Origin: Bifidobacterium olomucense | GTDB taxonomy: Bacteria > Actinomycetota > Actinomycetes > Actinomycetales > Bifidobacteriaceae | Direction of reading: 5' to 3' | DNA: 64,000 nucleotides | Assembly: GCF_012932375.1 (NCBI RefSeq) | Contig: NZ_JAAIIG010000007.1 | Span: 62,001-126,000 of the forward strand | Shown here: one piece after another, positions 36,824-45,911 of the stretch | How positions within the stretch are numbered: position 1 is the stretch's first letter | Layout: the number at the start of each line of letters is the position of its first letter | Notes under the pieces: model-generated | Told to the model about the DNA's origin: nothing | Databases searched by the model: none | What the model saw: the letters and a program-made list of their open reading frames with translations, nothing else | Position numbers and translations under genes: made by a program

Positions 36824-37359
36824 ACGGATATACGCATGTCGAGCACGGGTTCGGACCGGTATGGGACAACGCATCGAGACTCCTGATTCTTGGATCCATG
36901 CCGAGTCCGAAATCCCGTGAGGCATCATTCTATTACATGCATCCACGCAACCGGTTCTGGCCCGTGATGGAAGCGGTGTTCGCCGATGATGCAGATGATG
37001 TCACCGGCGATACAGCAGATTCCCGCCGCGCTTTCGCCTTGCGTCATCACTTCGCACTGTGGGATGTGATCGCCTCGTGCGATATCACGGGAGCAGCCGA
37101 TTCCAGCATCCGCAACGTCGTGCCAAACGATCTGGTACCAATCCTGCACACGGCTCCGATTACCCATATTTTCACGACAGGTGCGAAATCAGCACAGCTG
37201 TATCGCACGCTCATCAAACCTCGTCTGGCCGGAGAGGGCATCTCCATTCCAATGACGCCGTTGCCGTCCACAAGTCCGGCAAATGCCTCGATGCATCTCT
37301 CCGATCTTGTGGCAAGATACAGCAACGCCATGCGAAACGTTTTGTCAAGCCAAGACTGA
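36820..37359 (+). CDS. DNA-deoxyinosine glycosylase-like (UDG superfamily) protein
   Basis: 179 residues from GTG 36820, overlapping the lactonase stop by four bases. The uracil-glycosylase superfamily motifs are visible as ILGSMPSPKSREASFYYMHPRNRFWPVM (residues 23-50), FALWDVIASCDITGAADSSI, and THIFTTGAKSAQL with TPLPSTSPANA. This arrangement fits family-6/TIGR04274-type enzymes that remove deaminated adenine (hypoxanthine). Coupled to the lactonase, but no functional link is evident. It converges with, and overlaps by 15 bases, the antiporter gene. Confidence 0.87.
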   Translation: MNGYTHVEHGFGPVWDNASRLLILGSMPSPKSREASFYYMHPRNRFWPVMEAVFADDADDVTGDTADSRRAFALRHHFALWDVIASCDITGAADSSIRNVVPNDLVPILHTAPITHIFTTGAKSAQLYRTLIKPRLAGEGISIPMTPLPSTSPANASMHLSDLVARYSNAMRNVLSSQD

Positions 37360-38817
37360 CGCGGTTTTTCTGGTGATCAGTTCCCCGATGATGCGAGACA
37401 AAGGCACGAAATACAGGAAAACCGCAGCGAGCAGACTCGATGTCGGCGCGTTGATGGTGGCCAACGGTACGGCACCGGCGATGGCCCAAGGTACCAGCGG
37501 CGCAATGACCACAGCGGAATCCTCGATAGCGAGTGCCAAGTGCGTGCGCTCATCGGCATCGGTCAAGTCATCATCTCCGGCACTTACCGCAGCATTCCCA
37601 TCAATCTGCCCTGCACCGGCGTCCCCGCGGCCTCCCTCACCATAAGCGACGTCACGTCGATGCAATCCCGTGCAAAGCTGATGCGTCAGCATGATGGCCA
37701 AGGTCTGGTTGCATGCGAGCATCGCGGCACCAACCGCCGTAACGACGGTGGCCGTGACGGCCCCGACGTGTCCGGCCAATGCCGATATCGCATGTTGCAG
37801 ACGGTCAAGCATGTGTGTCTGCGCGAAAATCCCGGAGTAGGCGGCTGAAATACATACGATCGCCATTACGGTGAGCATGGACACCATTCCTCCGCCATCG
37901 AGCAGCCGAGCAATCTGAGGATCGCTCGCGTGATACCCGAACACCAGCAAGTCCACAAGATCCATAAGTCCCATGCCTTGCACTCCGATGCAGATTGCCG
38001 TCGAGACGGCGATGCTGGCGATCATGATCAACCGTACATCCACCCGCATCAGTGCCAGTACTATGACGACAACCGCCGGCAGCACCGTCAACCAGTGGAG
38101 ATGAAAGCTCGCGGAGAAGAGCATGGTGATATCCGGTACGCCATATGATGCCGATCGTTCGGTTGCGACCGCCAAATGCGACGCGTCGGATTGCGAACCG
38201 CGACGGGCACCCACTACGGCTGCCGCCCCATATACGAGGCAGCTCAGCACGAACGGTATGGCACCGGTACGCACCATGCGTCCAAGATTATCGAACAGAT
38301 TGGTGCGTGTAAGCTGTGAGACGAGCAGTGCGCTGGTGGACACCGGCGAGCAGCGATCCCCCACGTAGACACCAGCCAGAATCGAGCCGCCCAGCATCAC
38401 CGGGCTTGCCCCCATGGTCAGGCCGAACGACATGCAAACCGTGCCCATTGTGGCCGCACTGGCAAAAGAGGATCCGGTCAGCACAGACATGGCTGAGCAG
38501 AGCAGGAAGCTCAGCGGAAGCACCGTCACGGGATGAATAACCGCGATCGCGTGAGTCACGATGTATGCGATTGTGCCGCTGGCTCGCCACAATGAGGTCA
38601 GCAGGCCGATCAACACGAATGTGACCAGCACCGTGGACGTGGCGCGTATGCTGCTTGCCGCATGAACGGCTATGCTCCGCAACGATACTTTCCGAATCAG
38701 ACCGTAGCCCGAAAAGAGCAGTACGCCAATGAGCAACGCGGGGATGATCGGCCATCCGAAGCCCACGCTGACGAACAGCGCCGCGCAGAATGCCAGCATG
38801 GTCAGTGTCTCCGCCAT
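37345..38817 (-). CDS. NhaC-like Na+/H+ antiporter
   Basis: 490 residues from ATG 38817, eight bases behind GGGGAAAG; a longer frame to 39039 has no ribosome binding site. About twelve membrane segments are seen. NhaC-family motifs include WPIIPALLIGVLLFSGYGL, LTGSSFASAATMGTVCM, and GVYVGDRCSPVSTSALL. A polar, Asp/Gly-rich stretch of about 40 residues (YGEGGRGDAGAGQIDGN and DDDLTDADE) sits before the C-terminal segments, which is longer than in typical members and may be cytoplasmic. The protein would exchange Na+ or Li+ for H+ in the cytoplasmic membrane. Confidence 0.87.
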   Translation of the reverse strand: MAETLTMLAFCAALFVSVGFGWPIIPALLIGVLLFSGYGLIRKVSLRSIAVHAASSIRATSTVLVTFVLIGLLTSLWRASGTIAYIVTHAIAVIHPVTVLPLSFLLCSAMSVLTGSSFASAATMGTVCMSFGLTMGASPVMLGGSILAGVYVGDRCSPVSTSALLVSQLTRTNLFDNLGRMVRTGAIPFVLSCLVYGAAAVVGARRGSQSDASHLAVATERSASYGVPDITMLFSASFHLHWLTVLPAVVVIVLALMRVDVRLIMIASIAVSTAICIGVQGMGLMDLVDLLVFGYHASDPQIARLLDGGGMVSMLTVMAIVCISAAYSGIFAQTHMLDRLQHAISALAGHVGAVTATVVTAVGAAMLACNQTLAIMLTHQLCTGLHRRDVAYGEGGRGDAGAGQIDGNAAVSAGDDDLTDADERTHLALAIEDSAVVIAPLVPWAIAGAVPLATINAPTSSLLAAVFLYFVPLSRIIGELITRKTASVLA

Positions 38818-38946
38818 AGGTCTTTCCCCATTCCCCTTCCGATGCAGCACGTTCCGCGGTGTGCATGTCTCACGATCCGCAGCAGTCGCCCGCAGCAGTC
38901 GTATGCACACCAAAGATAACAAGCGCCGGTCTGTTGCGTCGATTCC

Positions 38947-38963
38947 ATGCTCACGGTGAGCAT
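38947..38963. promoter_or_regulatory. Palindrome in the antiporter/aldo-keto reductase gap
   Basis: ATGCTCAC-G-GTGAGCAT, perfect 8-bp arms around one base, followed by TATATATC. It lies 130 bases upstream of the antiporter ATG. The core GCTCACGG recurs at 39090-39097 near the reductase. The rest of 38818-39198 shows no gene. Confidence 0.45.
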
Positions 38964-39091
38964 ATATATCCCGTATTCCTTCTCTTTTTTCCTCCTCTAT
39001 GCGTCGAATCGCCAGAAGCGACACGCGGGGCAGCAGCACGAGAGTTTGCGTTCAAGTGTGGTTGAACTGTTTCAATATCGATTGTTAGCGC

Positions 39092-39108
39092 TCACGGAGA
39101 CTCCGTGA
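39092..39108. promoter_or_regulatory. Second palindrome upstream of the aldo/keto reductase
   Basis: TCACGGA-GAC-TCCGTGA followed by TATTAT (39109-39114), 91 bases upstream of the aldo/keto reductase ATG. GTTAGCGCTCACGG just before it has the look of a LacI-family site. AT-rich repeats (ATCGATAAATAATCGAT) follow. Confidence 0.45.
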
Positions 39109-39198
39109 TATTATCGATAAATAATCGATAGGCAATTGATGTGTGAGGCGACGGCATCCGGCTCCTCACACCACGCGCAACGAACGAAGGAGCAGACA

Positions 39199-40176
39199 AT
39201 GAAGTATCGCAGCGTGGGCAAGTCGGGATTGAAGATCAGCGAAATCGCGCTGGGCAGCTGGGTCACCGACCTCAAAGGCACGGCGGCCGAGGATGTGGCA
39301 CATGAGACCGTGAAGCTGGCATATGACAACGGCGTCAACTTCTTCGATTGCGCGGACGCCTACTCGGGCGGCGCAGCGGAACGCTTCCTCGGTGAGGTGC
39401 TCAAGGACTACCCCCGCAAGGAGCTGGTTATTTCCAGCAAGGTGTTCTTCCCCACCGGCGACGGTGTGAACGACCGTGGTCTGTCTCGCAAGCACATTTT
39501 CGAAAGCATCGATCAGACGCTGAAGAACATGCAGCTTGACTACCTCGACATGTATTTCTGCCATCGCTTCGATGAAACCACCGATCTGACCGAAACCTTG
39601 CGCGCCATGAGTGATCTCGTGGCACAGGGCAAGGTGCTGTATTATGGCGTTTCCGAGGAGTGGGGTTCAGCTCGCCTTGAAGAGGCCCAGCGCATCATCG
39701 ACCGCTACAATCTCTACCCGATCACCGTGGTGCAGCCGCAGTACAACCTGCAGGACCGCTACATCGAGCACGAGATCATGGGCACATGCCGCAAGCTCGG
39801 CATCGGCATCACCACGTTCTCCCCATTGGCCCAAGGATTGTTGACCGGCAAGTACCGCAAGGGCCAGCCGCTGCCTGCCGGTTCACGCGCCACATGGCAG
39901 TCCGATCATCAAATCAACGATCTCCTGACCGACGAGAACCTCGACAAGGTCGAGCAGCTACGCAAGGTGGCCGATGAGCTTGGCACCAACCTGCCGGTGC
40001 TCTCGATGGCTTGGATTCTGCAGCATCCGGAAATCAGCTGCGTGATCGCCGGCGCCAGCAAACCCAGCCAGCTGGAGAACAACCTCAAGGCTTCCGGCTT
40101 CGAGATTCCGGCCGACGCGATGGATGAAATCGACAAGATCACCGGATTCCACCGCTTCGAACGTCACGTGGGCTGA
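39199..40176 (+). CDS. Aldo/keto reductase, Kv-beta type
   Basis: 325 residues from ATG 39199 with AAGGAG seven bases upstream. Catalytic residues are in place: Asp and Tyr in FFDCADAYSGGAAE, Lys in ELVISSKVFF, His in MYFCHRF. The NADPH-contact loops are QPQYNLQDR, SPLAQGLLTGKYR, and CVIAGASKPSQLENNL. This arrangement (voltage-gated potassium channel beta subunit-like, YghZ type) reduces aldehydes such as methylglyoxal in the cytoplasm. The gene stands alone and is likely controlled from the palindrome-rich region upstream. Confidence 0.92.
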   Translation: MKYRSVGKSGLKISEIALGSWVTDLKGTAAEDVAHETVKLAYDNGVNFFDCADAYSGGAAERFLGEVLKDYPRKELVISSKVFFPTGDGVNDRGLSRKHIFESIDQTLKNMQLDYLDMYFCHRFDETTDLTETLRAMSDLVAQGKVLYYGVSEEWGSARLEEAQRIIDRYNLYPITVVQPQYNLQDRYIEHEIMGTCRKLGIGITTFSPLAQGLLTGKYRKGQPLPAGSRATWQSDHQINDLLTDENLDKVEQLRKVADELGTNLPVLSMAWILQHPEISCVIAGASKPSQLENNLKASGFEIPADAMDEIDKITGFHRFERHVG

Positions 40177-40179
40177 TGT

Positions 40180-40398
40180 TCATGCACCGAAGTCGTCGTC
40201 GCCTTGGGACTCGGCCTTGGCGATGGCGGCTTCGGCCTCTTCGGCGGTTTGCGCAATCACTCGCTCATAGCCGGCGAGAGCCGCAAACGGCATGAATTGC
40301 GCGGCACGTTTATGCCGAGACATGTGGGGGTGCTTGCGTGATTGATGATGCGGCAGAGCGATGATGTCATCGTATTTGTGAGTCTCCTGCAAAGTCAC
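40180..40398 (-). CDS. Small YolD/UmuC-associated protein
   Basis: 72 residues from ATG 40398, overlapping the end of the Y-family polymerase gene by four bases. The sequence YDDIIALPHHQSRKHPHMSRHKRA and QFMPFAALAGYERVIAQTA is characteristic of small proteins found beside UmuC/DinB-like polymerase genes in Gram-positive bacteria (recognised from that context). The function is not established; an accessory role in polymerase control is inferred. It is the second gene of the SOS operon, and ends three bases from the convergent aldo/keto reductase stop. Confidence 0.8.
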   Translation of the reverse strand: MTLQETHKYDDIIALPHHQSRKHPHMSRHKRAAQFMPFAALAGYERVIAQTAEEAEAAIAKAESQGDDDFGA

Positions 40399-42032
40399 GC
40401 CCGATGCCCTCCTATCTGATTGTTCCGCTCAAGACCGGTAGCGCCATCTTCCATATTCATCGCTTTGACCACCGAGTTCTTGCCGAACCGCTGTTTGATA
40501 TCCAACAACGTACGTTCGATGGCTTCCTCGGAGACTTTCGACGAACCAGCATCGTCCACCGGATCCCCGTACGCGTCGTAATCACGCATTGCGGCTGCCT
40601 GCACCTTCCCTCCGCTCGGCTCATATGATTCCGATTGGCCGAACAGATCAAGCTGTTCGTACCGCTTACCAGCCGCAAGTTCTGCCGGCGTGGCTATGTC
40701 ATCGGCTATCACGGTCAAGCGCCGCACCAAGAGTAAAGGATCTACAATGCGCTCGAACAGCGACGCCATAGCCTTACGAATGCGTTCAGCGGATGCCGTA
40801 TAGTTCCCCAATCCGATAGCCCCCACTGCCGGCTTGGGCACTTTACGACCATAATGATCGTAAACTATCGGCCCCTTGTATTCTTCCGCCGCACGCTCGG
40901 CCAGCTTTCTGATCGCCTCTTCCTCGCAATCATCGAGCTTGCCGGGATCAAGGCTGCCGCCGTCATATCCCACGGCAAGCATCAGCCGATTCGTCCTGAC
41001 ACCTTTACCGACCAGATCAAGGGCAAGCGCATCCGCCATCTCCTTGGTGATAAGCCGTGCGGTATGCCATGTGGCCGGGCCGGTGAGCACTTGGCCGATG
41101 CTGGCGCTGTGCGCATCCGGTTCATAGCCCTGAATGTCCGCGATAGTGCATGGCTCCCAACCCCAAGCATGGTCGATCAGCAGTTCGGCATTCACTCCGA
41201 ACATGCGATACAGCAGATCCTCGTTGTAATAATCGGAGGCCCGCCCCACCGAACATCTGGCGATGTCTCCCATAGTCAGCAGACCGGCCCGTTCCAGCTT
41301 GCGGGCATACCCACGCCCCACACGCCAGAAATCGGTGAGCGGCCTGTGGTTCCACAGCAGCCGCCGGTAGGACATCTCGTCCAGCTCCGCCACGCGTACC
41401 CCATCCGCATCGGCGGGCATATGTTTGGCCACGATATCCATAGCGACCTTGGCCAGATACATGTTTGTGCCGATACCCGCGGTGGCGGTGATGCCGGTCT
41501 CGTCGAGAATGTCGCGCACGATGGCACGAGCCATTTCATGCGGCGTCATGTTCAACGACATAAGATACGGCGTGGCGTCGATGAACACCTCGTCGATCGA
41601 ATAGACATGAATATGCTCAGGAGCCGCATATTTCAAATAGATGCCGTATATTCGCCCACTGACCTGCAAATAGTGCGCCATCCGAGGGGGCGCGATCACC
41701 ATAGTCGCCTTCAGCCCCGGATGCACAGATAATTCGCGAGCGCGATACGACTCCCCCACAAACCGCCCGCCCGGCGCGCGAACCGCACGCATCATATTGA
41801 CTTGGGCCAACCGTTGCCTAGCCTCGAACAAACGCGGACGACCGGGAATGCCATAAGCCTTGAGTGAGGGAGAAACGGCCAGACAGATGGTTTTATCGGT
41901 ACGTGTTTCATCCGCCACCACCAAGTGCGTGGTCAACGGGTCAAATCCACGGGACACACACTCCACCGAAGCGTAGAAGGATTTCAGATCAATGGCCAGA
42001 TAGACCCGAGATCGGCTTCGCCCCTCCCCCAT
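40395..42032 (-). CDS. Y-family DNA polymerase (UmuC/DinB-like)
   Basis: 545 residues from ATG 42032 (AGGTGG five bases upstream); GTG 42041 is an alternative. The polymerase motifs are YLAIDLKSFYASVECV and HVYSIDEVFIDATPYL, the catalytic Asp/Glu sites; the little-finger domain follows. A beta-clamp-binding box EQLDLF is near residue 458, and the C-terminal tail has ERTLLDIKQRFGKNSVVK. The enzyme copies past damaged bases with low fidelity. A perfect LexA-type dyad lies 76 bases upstream, so it should be induced by DNA damage. It is co-transcribed with a small YolD-like gene. Confidence 0.93.
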   Translation of the reverse strand: MGEGRSRSRVYLAIDLKSFYASVECVSRGFDPLTTHLVVADETRTDKTICLAVSPSLKAYGIPGRPRLFEARQRLAQVNMMRAVRAPGGRFVGESYRARELSVHPGLKATMVIAPPRMAHYLQVSGRIYGIYLKYAAPEHIHVYSIDEVFIDATPYLMSLNMTPHEMARAIVRDILDETGITATAGIGTNMYLAKVAMDIVAKHMPADADGVRVAELDEMSYRRLLWNHRPLTDFWRVGRGYARKLERAGLLTMGDIARCSVGRASDYYNEDLLYRMFGVNAELLIDHAWGWEPCTIADIQGYEPDAHSASIGQVLTGPATWHTARLITKEMADALALDLVGKGVRTNRLMLAVGYDGGSLDPGKLDDCEEEAIRKLAERAAEEYKGPIVYDHYGRKVPKPAVGAIGLGNYTASAERIRKAMASLFERIVDPLLLVRRLTVIADDIATPAELAAGKRYEQLDLFGQSESYEPSGGKVQAAAMRDYDAYGDPVDDAGSSKVSEEAIERTLLDIKQRFGKNSVVKAMNMEDGATGLERNNQIGGHRA

Positions 42033-42107
42033 CGATCCCACCTGCCCTTCTCATGCCTCATTCGCGCATCATTTGTTCGATCCTTGCAATACAGCATACC
42101 AGAAAAC

Positions 42108-42123
42108 TCGAACATTTGTTCGA
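42108..42123. promoter_or_regulatory. LexA (SOS) box
   Basis: TCGAACATTTGTTCGA, a perfect 6-bp dyad whose core CGAAC-N4-GTTCG matches the Gram-positive/actinobacterial LexA consensus. It lies 76 bases upstream of the Y-family polymerase start and 82 bases upstream of the divergent propeller gene. Confidence 0.88.
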
Positions 42124-42155
42124 CACGCCGACTGATGTGATGCGCAATCGCTTTC

Positions 42156-42186
42156 TATAATGGATATGTGTCAACGGCTGACACAT
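42156..42186 (+). promoter_or_regulatory. Promoter and hairpin ahead of the propeller/zinc-ribbon gene
   Basis: TATAAT at 42156-42161 with only a weak -35. Directly downstream, ATGTGTCA-ACGGC-TGACACAT forms an 8-bp hairpin at the expected 5' end of the mRNA, just before the AAAGGGG ribosome binding site. Confidence 0.5.
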
Positions 42187-42204
42187 GGGGGAAAGGGGTG
42201 ATCA

Positions 42205-43902
42205 ATGTCGATTCATCAACAACCATCAGGTTACGCATGTCATGGTTCAGGCAACGACCGACATCACGGCACCATCGCATCGAATATGACACACGTCAGC
42301 GCGCGACAAGCATACGCGCTTATGACCGTCCTATTCGTCGCCGTATTCAGCATGCTTCCATCCGTCTGTTTCGCACCCACCGTTTGGGCGTCAGAGGACG
42401 CCAACGCACAATCGCAGGAAATCGATTTGCCCGACGCCATGACGCCGGACGATATGAACAAGTTGTACGACAACGGCAATCAATCCGTCGCGCTCATGTC
42501 CCCCTCCATTTACGCTTCGGATGACAGCAGGTACTTGTATTACCTGTCCCGCTCCAAGCAAGGCGTGATGAATGTTTTCGACACCAAAGACGGCAAACAA
42601 ATCGATGCCCTGAAAATCTACGATGGCGAGCCAGACGGGTTCAACATGAAAATCTCGCCTTCCGACGCATCGCAATTGGCCATATTCGCCGAAACCGGCA
42701 ACGACGCGCACAGCACCATCCAATACACTTCGGTCGATCTCAACCAGCACAAGGCGACCCGATATGCCAACATCGACGGCACCGGCAACGAATTGGCTGT
42801 AGGCGCATCCTCCGACGGGGCAACGCTATACATCGCGCAATCCGGCGACCAAGATGACGATTGGTCACTCGACATCATAGATGCCACAAGCGGTAAAACA
42901 ACTTCCAGTATCGACTTCTCCAACTCACTGCCCATGGGAATCGTGGCGGTGCTGGACAACGGGAAACGCATACTGACATACGACGCCGACGGATACGATG
43001 TCTTCGACATCGACACCGGAGATATCCTGCATCACATCGACAATCCCGGACAAAACGCGTACTTCCTTCCGTTGACCACCGCCATCAGCCCCAACGGCAA
43101 GACGTTCTATGTCTCGACGTATGAATCAGATGGCGGCAGCGTCCGGGCATACGACATCAGCAACGGCACGGAGATACAGCGCTACCCGGCGATAGTCACC
43201 TCCAATACGGCTCTCCGGGTCACACCAGATGGAAAATCCCTGATTCTGCCGATTACCGGCAAGAAAAACTTTTCAGGGCCCATTGACTCTGTACAGCTGC
43301 TTGACCTCAAGTCTGGCGACATGAATCCGATGCTGACCGATCCTCCGGAGGAATCGGCTGGCGCATCATTGCAATCCGTGGGCATAGTTGCAGATGCCGA
43401 CTGCACACATCTGCTCCTGCGCGTAGGACAGACCGTCACCATGTGGCCGACTGGACTGAAGAGCGCTTCCAAGAACACCTCCGCGGAATCGAAGGCCAAC
43501 CCCTCACCGCAAGTCCCGTGGATTCCCATCATCGCCGCCGGTGCAGTGGGCGTACTGGCTATTGCCATCATCGTGGCATTGGTCATACGCAAACACCAGC
43601 ACCACCCGTCTCCAGTTCCGGCGACAGCTCCCGTTGCAGCGATGCCAGCAAGGTCGCTCCCCACGCCTGTCGCAATGGCACCAGCACCACAACCGCAAAT
43701 ACCAATGCCCACACCGGCGTCGAGCACGATTCCTTCAGTACCGCTTCCGAGCTATGGCAACGATACGCAACAATCCGAGTTCGCAGCACCGACATCCCAG
43801 CAATCCAATGCCTCACAGTCTAAGTACTGCACGCAATGCGGCAATCCTGTGGCGCCCGGCACCCGATTCTGCAGCAACTGCGGCGCGCCCACGGCATCAT
43901 GA
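42205..43902 (+). CDS. Extracellular beta-propeller protein with membrane anchor and zinc ribbon
   Basis: 565 residues from ATG 42205, six bases behind AAAGGGG. A signal-like hydrophobic segment (ALMTVLFVAVFSMLPSV) ends with VWA near residue 60. Residues 75-420 contain repeated blade-type motifs (IDATSGKTTSSIDF, YDVFDIDTGDILHH, VRAYDISNGTEIQR), as in WD40/YVTN propellers. A membrane helix (WIPIIAAGAVGVLAIAIIVA) follows, then a Pro-rich cytoplasmic tail and a C-terminal zinc ribbon CTQCGNPVAPGTRFCSNCG. The arrangement places the propeller outside and the ribbon inside the cell. Coupled by ATGA to the next membrane protein; the roles are unknown. Confidence 0.8.
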   Translation: MSIHQQPSGYACHGSGNDRHHGTIASNMTHVSARQAYALMTVLFVAVFSMLPSVCFAPTVWASEDANAQSQEIDLPDAMTPDDMNKLYDNGNQSVALMSPSIYASDDSRYLYYLSRSKQGVMNVFDTKDGKQIDALKIYDGEPDGFNMKISPSDASQLAIFAETGNDAHSTIQYTSVDLNQHKATRYANIDGTGNELAVGASSDGATLYIAQSGDQDDDWSLDIIDATSGKTTSSIDFSNSLPMGIVAVLDNGKRILTYDADGYDVFDIDTGDILHHIDNPGQNAYFLPLTTAISPNGKTFYVSTYESDGGSVRAYDISNGTEIQRYPAIVTSNTALRVTPDGKSLILPITGKKNFSGPIDSVQLLDLKSGDMNPMLTDPPEESAGASLQSVGIVADADCTHLLLRVGQTVTMWPTGLKSASKNTSAESKANPSPQVPWIPIIAAGAVGVLAIAIIVALVIRKHQHHPSPVPATAPVAAMPARSLPTPVAMAPAPQPQIPMPTPASSTIPSVPLPSYGNDTQQSEFAAPTSQQSNASQSKYCTQCGNPVAPGTRFCSNCGAPTAS

Positions 43903-45827
43903 ACGGGGCACGACGACCGATAAATTCGGCGTCTCCTGACGATACCGTTCGTCCCATAGACACCGGGCAGCCAGAAACTCCTCCCAGTCACCACCGCTTT
44001 CAGGTCCGCCCATCCACCGTCATTGCCATTGGAGCATTGGCAGGGATGGGGCTGCTCGCAGACATACTCAACGCCGGGAAAGTCATGCCGCCGCCGGCAA
44101 GCTGGCCTATACGATTCGCCACTTATGTATGTACACTCTCAGTGTTGTACGCAATCGGGCGCAGAGGCATGGATTGGTTACGCGCGTCAGATGCACACGA
44201 GAGTGAATCGATATGGCCTTGGGTGGCACCTCCATCCGGCGATCCTACCCAGCATCCGAATGCGCATCCACGGGATCAGCGGCATCCTGTTCGCCAAATA
44301 TCGGCTACATTTGCATTGATATCGCTATGCTGGCTGCCATATGCCATACTGCTGTATCCGGGAGTCATCTGGTACGACACCGAACAGCAACTGCTGCAAT
44401 GGGGCGGATTGCCGAACGTCTATACAGATGGCCAGCTCAACGATCATCATCCGATATTCGACACCATGCTATACGGCCTGTTCATGGATGCCGGACGCGC
44501 GTTGGGATCGGCGGATGCAGGTATTTTCGTATTCTCCCTGCTGCAGATGCTGTTCACCGCTGGCGTCGTGGCTGTATTCCTGTACAGTCTGGGCATGCTG
44601 GGCGCGTCCAGACGAGCGCAACGTTTCGTCGGAGTGCTGCTCTGCGCATTTCCACCAGTGCCGATATGGGCCTGCGCTGTGGCGAAGGATTCCACGAATC
44701 TGCCGTTTCTTCTGACATTCATCCTGCTGCTCTTCATCGGTCCGGTCACCATCAGCAATGGCATCCCCCAGCGTAGGCTGTCTGTCCTGCACCCCAAAGC
44801 ATGGACAGCAGCATTGACGTGCTGCGCATGCTTCATCACGCTGACCAAGAAGACCGGAGCAATCTTCATCATATTCGTCACCATCATGTATCTCGCGCGG
44901 TGGATACGGCACGAGATACACATGAGGCGACCCATACGCGCGCAACGACAATGCCATATCGCACATGTACAGCAACAATGCTCCGAGCAGAAACGGAGCG
45001 GCGCAGCAACACATATTTCCGGTGAGCGAACCATCATATCGGCGTTGATATGCGCAGCAGTATGCTCGTTATCACTCATCTGCCTCATCATGCCGCTGAT
45101 AGTGCTGCCGCTATTTCATATCATGCCAGGCGGCAAACAAGAATTACTCGGACAGGCATTCCAACAGGCCGCGTTGACGCTCAGCAAACACGCAGAGAGC
45201 ATGAGCGACGCCGATCGACAGGCCTTTACCGATATGCTCGGCCATGACGCAACCGCCCGATACGCATATTGGACCGTGGACAGTGTTAAGGGAGACACGT
45301 GGAGCCCGCAGCAGGAACAGGCCCTGCCCGCGTTCCTCAAGGCATGGGTCAGCGAAGGCATACGCCACCCGATAACCTATATGCAATCGTATCTGGCTGT
45401 GGAGCAGGGATGGTTCGCCTTCCCGCACAGTTCAGACAGTGATCACAACGCCTATCTGACTCCGACACCGACACATATGGTGACGCGTCATTTCGATGGT
45501 GCCGGCCAGCTGGGGTTAACATTCAACGACGGACGCATCGCTGGCGTGATGGAGGACACCATCTCCTGGTTCCAGGAATCGCCAATCGGTATGCTGACAT
45601 CGTCCAAGGCACTGTGGTCCACATGGGCGTTGATCTTTCTTATAGAAGAAAGCCGCCGACATCGTACGGCCATGAAAACCCTCATTCCTCTTATCGCGTG
45701 GAACGCGATCCTCTGGCTTTCCCCGGTAACCACCACGGATGAAACCATGCGTTATCTGATGCCTGTCTTCTTCCTAGTCCCCTTGACCGTCGCCATGCTC
45801 ACCACGCGGGAAGCATCTACGGCATGA
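43899..45827 (+). CDS. DUF6020-like multi-pass membrane protein
   Basis: 642 residues from ATG 43899, which overlaps the preceding stop (ATGA). About ten to twelve membrane segments flank a long extracellular region. Motifs typical of DUF6020 proteins are YPGVIWYDTEQQLLQWGG and LNDHHPIFDTMLYGLFMD near residues 160-210, where Asp and His residues sit at the end of the first long segments, as in GT-C glycosyltransferases. The C-terminus has MRYLMPVFFLVPLTVAML. It may transfer a lipid-linked sugar outside the membrane (inference). The pairing with an extracellular propeller/zinc-ribbon protein suggests a shared envelope task. Confidence 0.8.
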   Translation: MNGARRPINSASPDDTVRPIDTGQPETPPSHHRFQVRPSTVIAIGALAGMGLLADILNAGKVMPPPASWPIRFATYVCTLSVLYAIGRRGMDWLRASDAHESESIWPWVAPPSGDPTQHPNAHPRDQRHPVRQISATFALISLCWLPYAILLYPGVIWYDTEQQLLQWGGLPNVYTDGQLNDHHPIFDTMLYGLFMDAGRALGSADAGIFVFSLLQMLFTAGVVAVFLYSLGMLGASRRAQRFVGVLLCAFPPVPIWACAVAKDSTNLPFLLTFILLLFIGPVTISNGIPQRRLSVLHPKAWTAALTCCACFITLTKKTGAIFIIFVTIMYLARWIRHEIHMRRPIRAQRQCHIAHVQQQCSEQKRSGAATHISGERTIISALICAAVCSLSLICLIMPLIVLPLFHIMPGGKQELLGQAFQQAALTLSKHAESMSDADRQAFTDMLGHDATARYAYWTVDSVKGDTWSPQQEQALPAFLKAWVSEGIRHPITYMQSYLAVEQGWFAFPHSSDSDHNAYLTPTPTHMVTRHFDGAGQLGLTFNDGRIAGVMEDTISWFQESPIGMLTSSKALWSTWALIFLIEESRRHRTAMKTLIPLIAWNAILWLSPVTTTDETMRYLMPVFFLVPLTVAMLTTREASTA

Positions 45828-45911
45828 CCGGGCGCTCGATGTAGCCGCCGATTGGTAGGGTGAACAAGTAGTGAACTCCATGTTTGACCACGTTTGAAAA
45901 GGAGCTTTGGC

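Noticed and set aside
42071..42080. Second LexA-like half site ATTTGTTCGA
   Set aside because: It lacks the matching CGAAC half, so only the perfect dyad at 42108-42123 was called.
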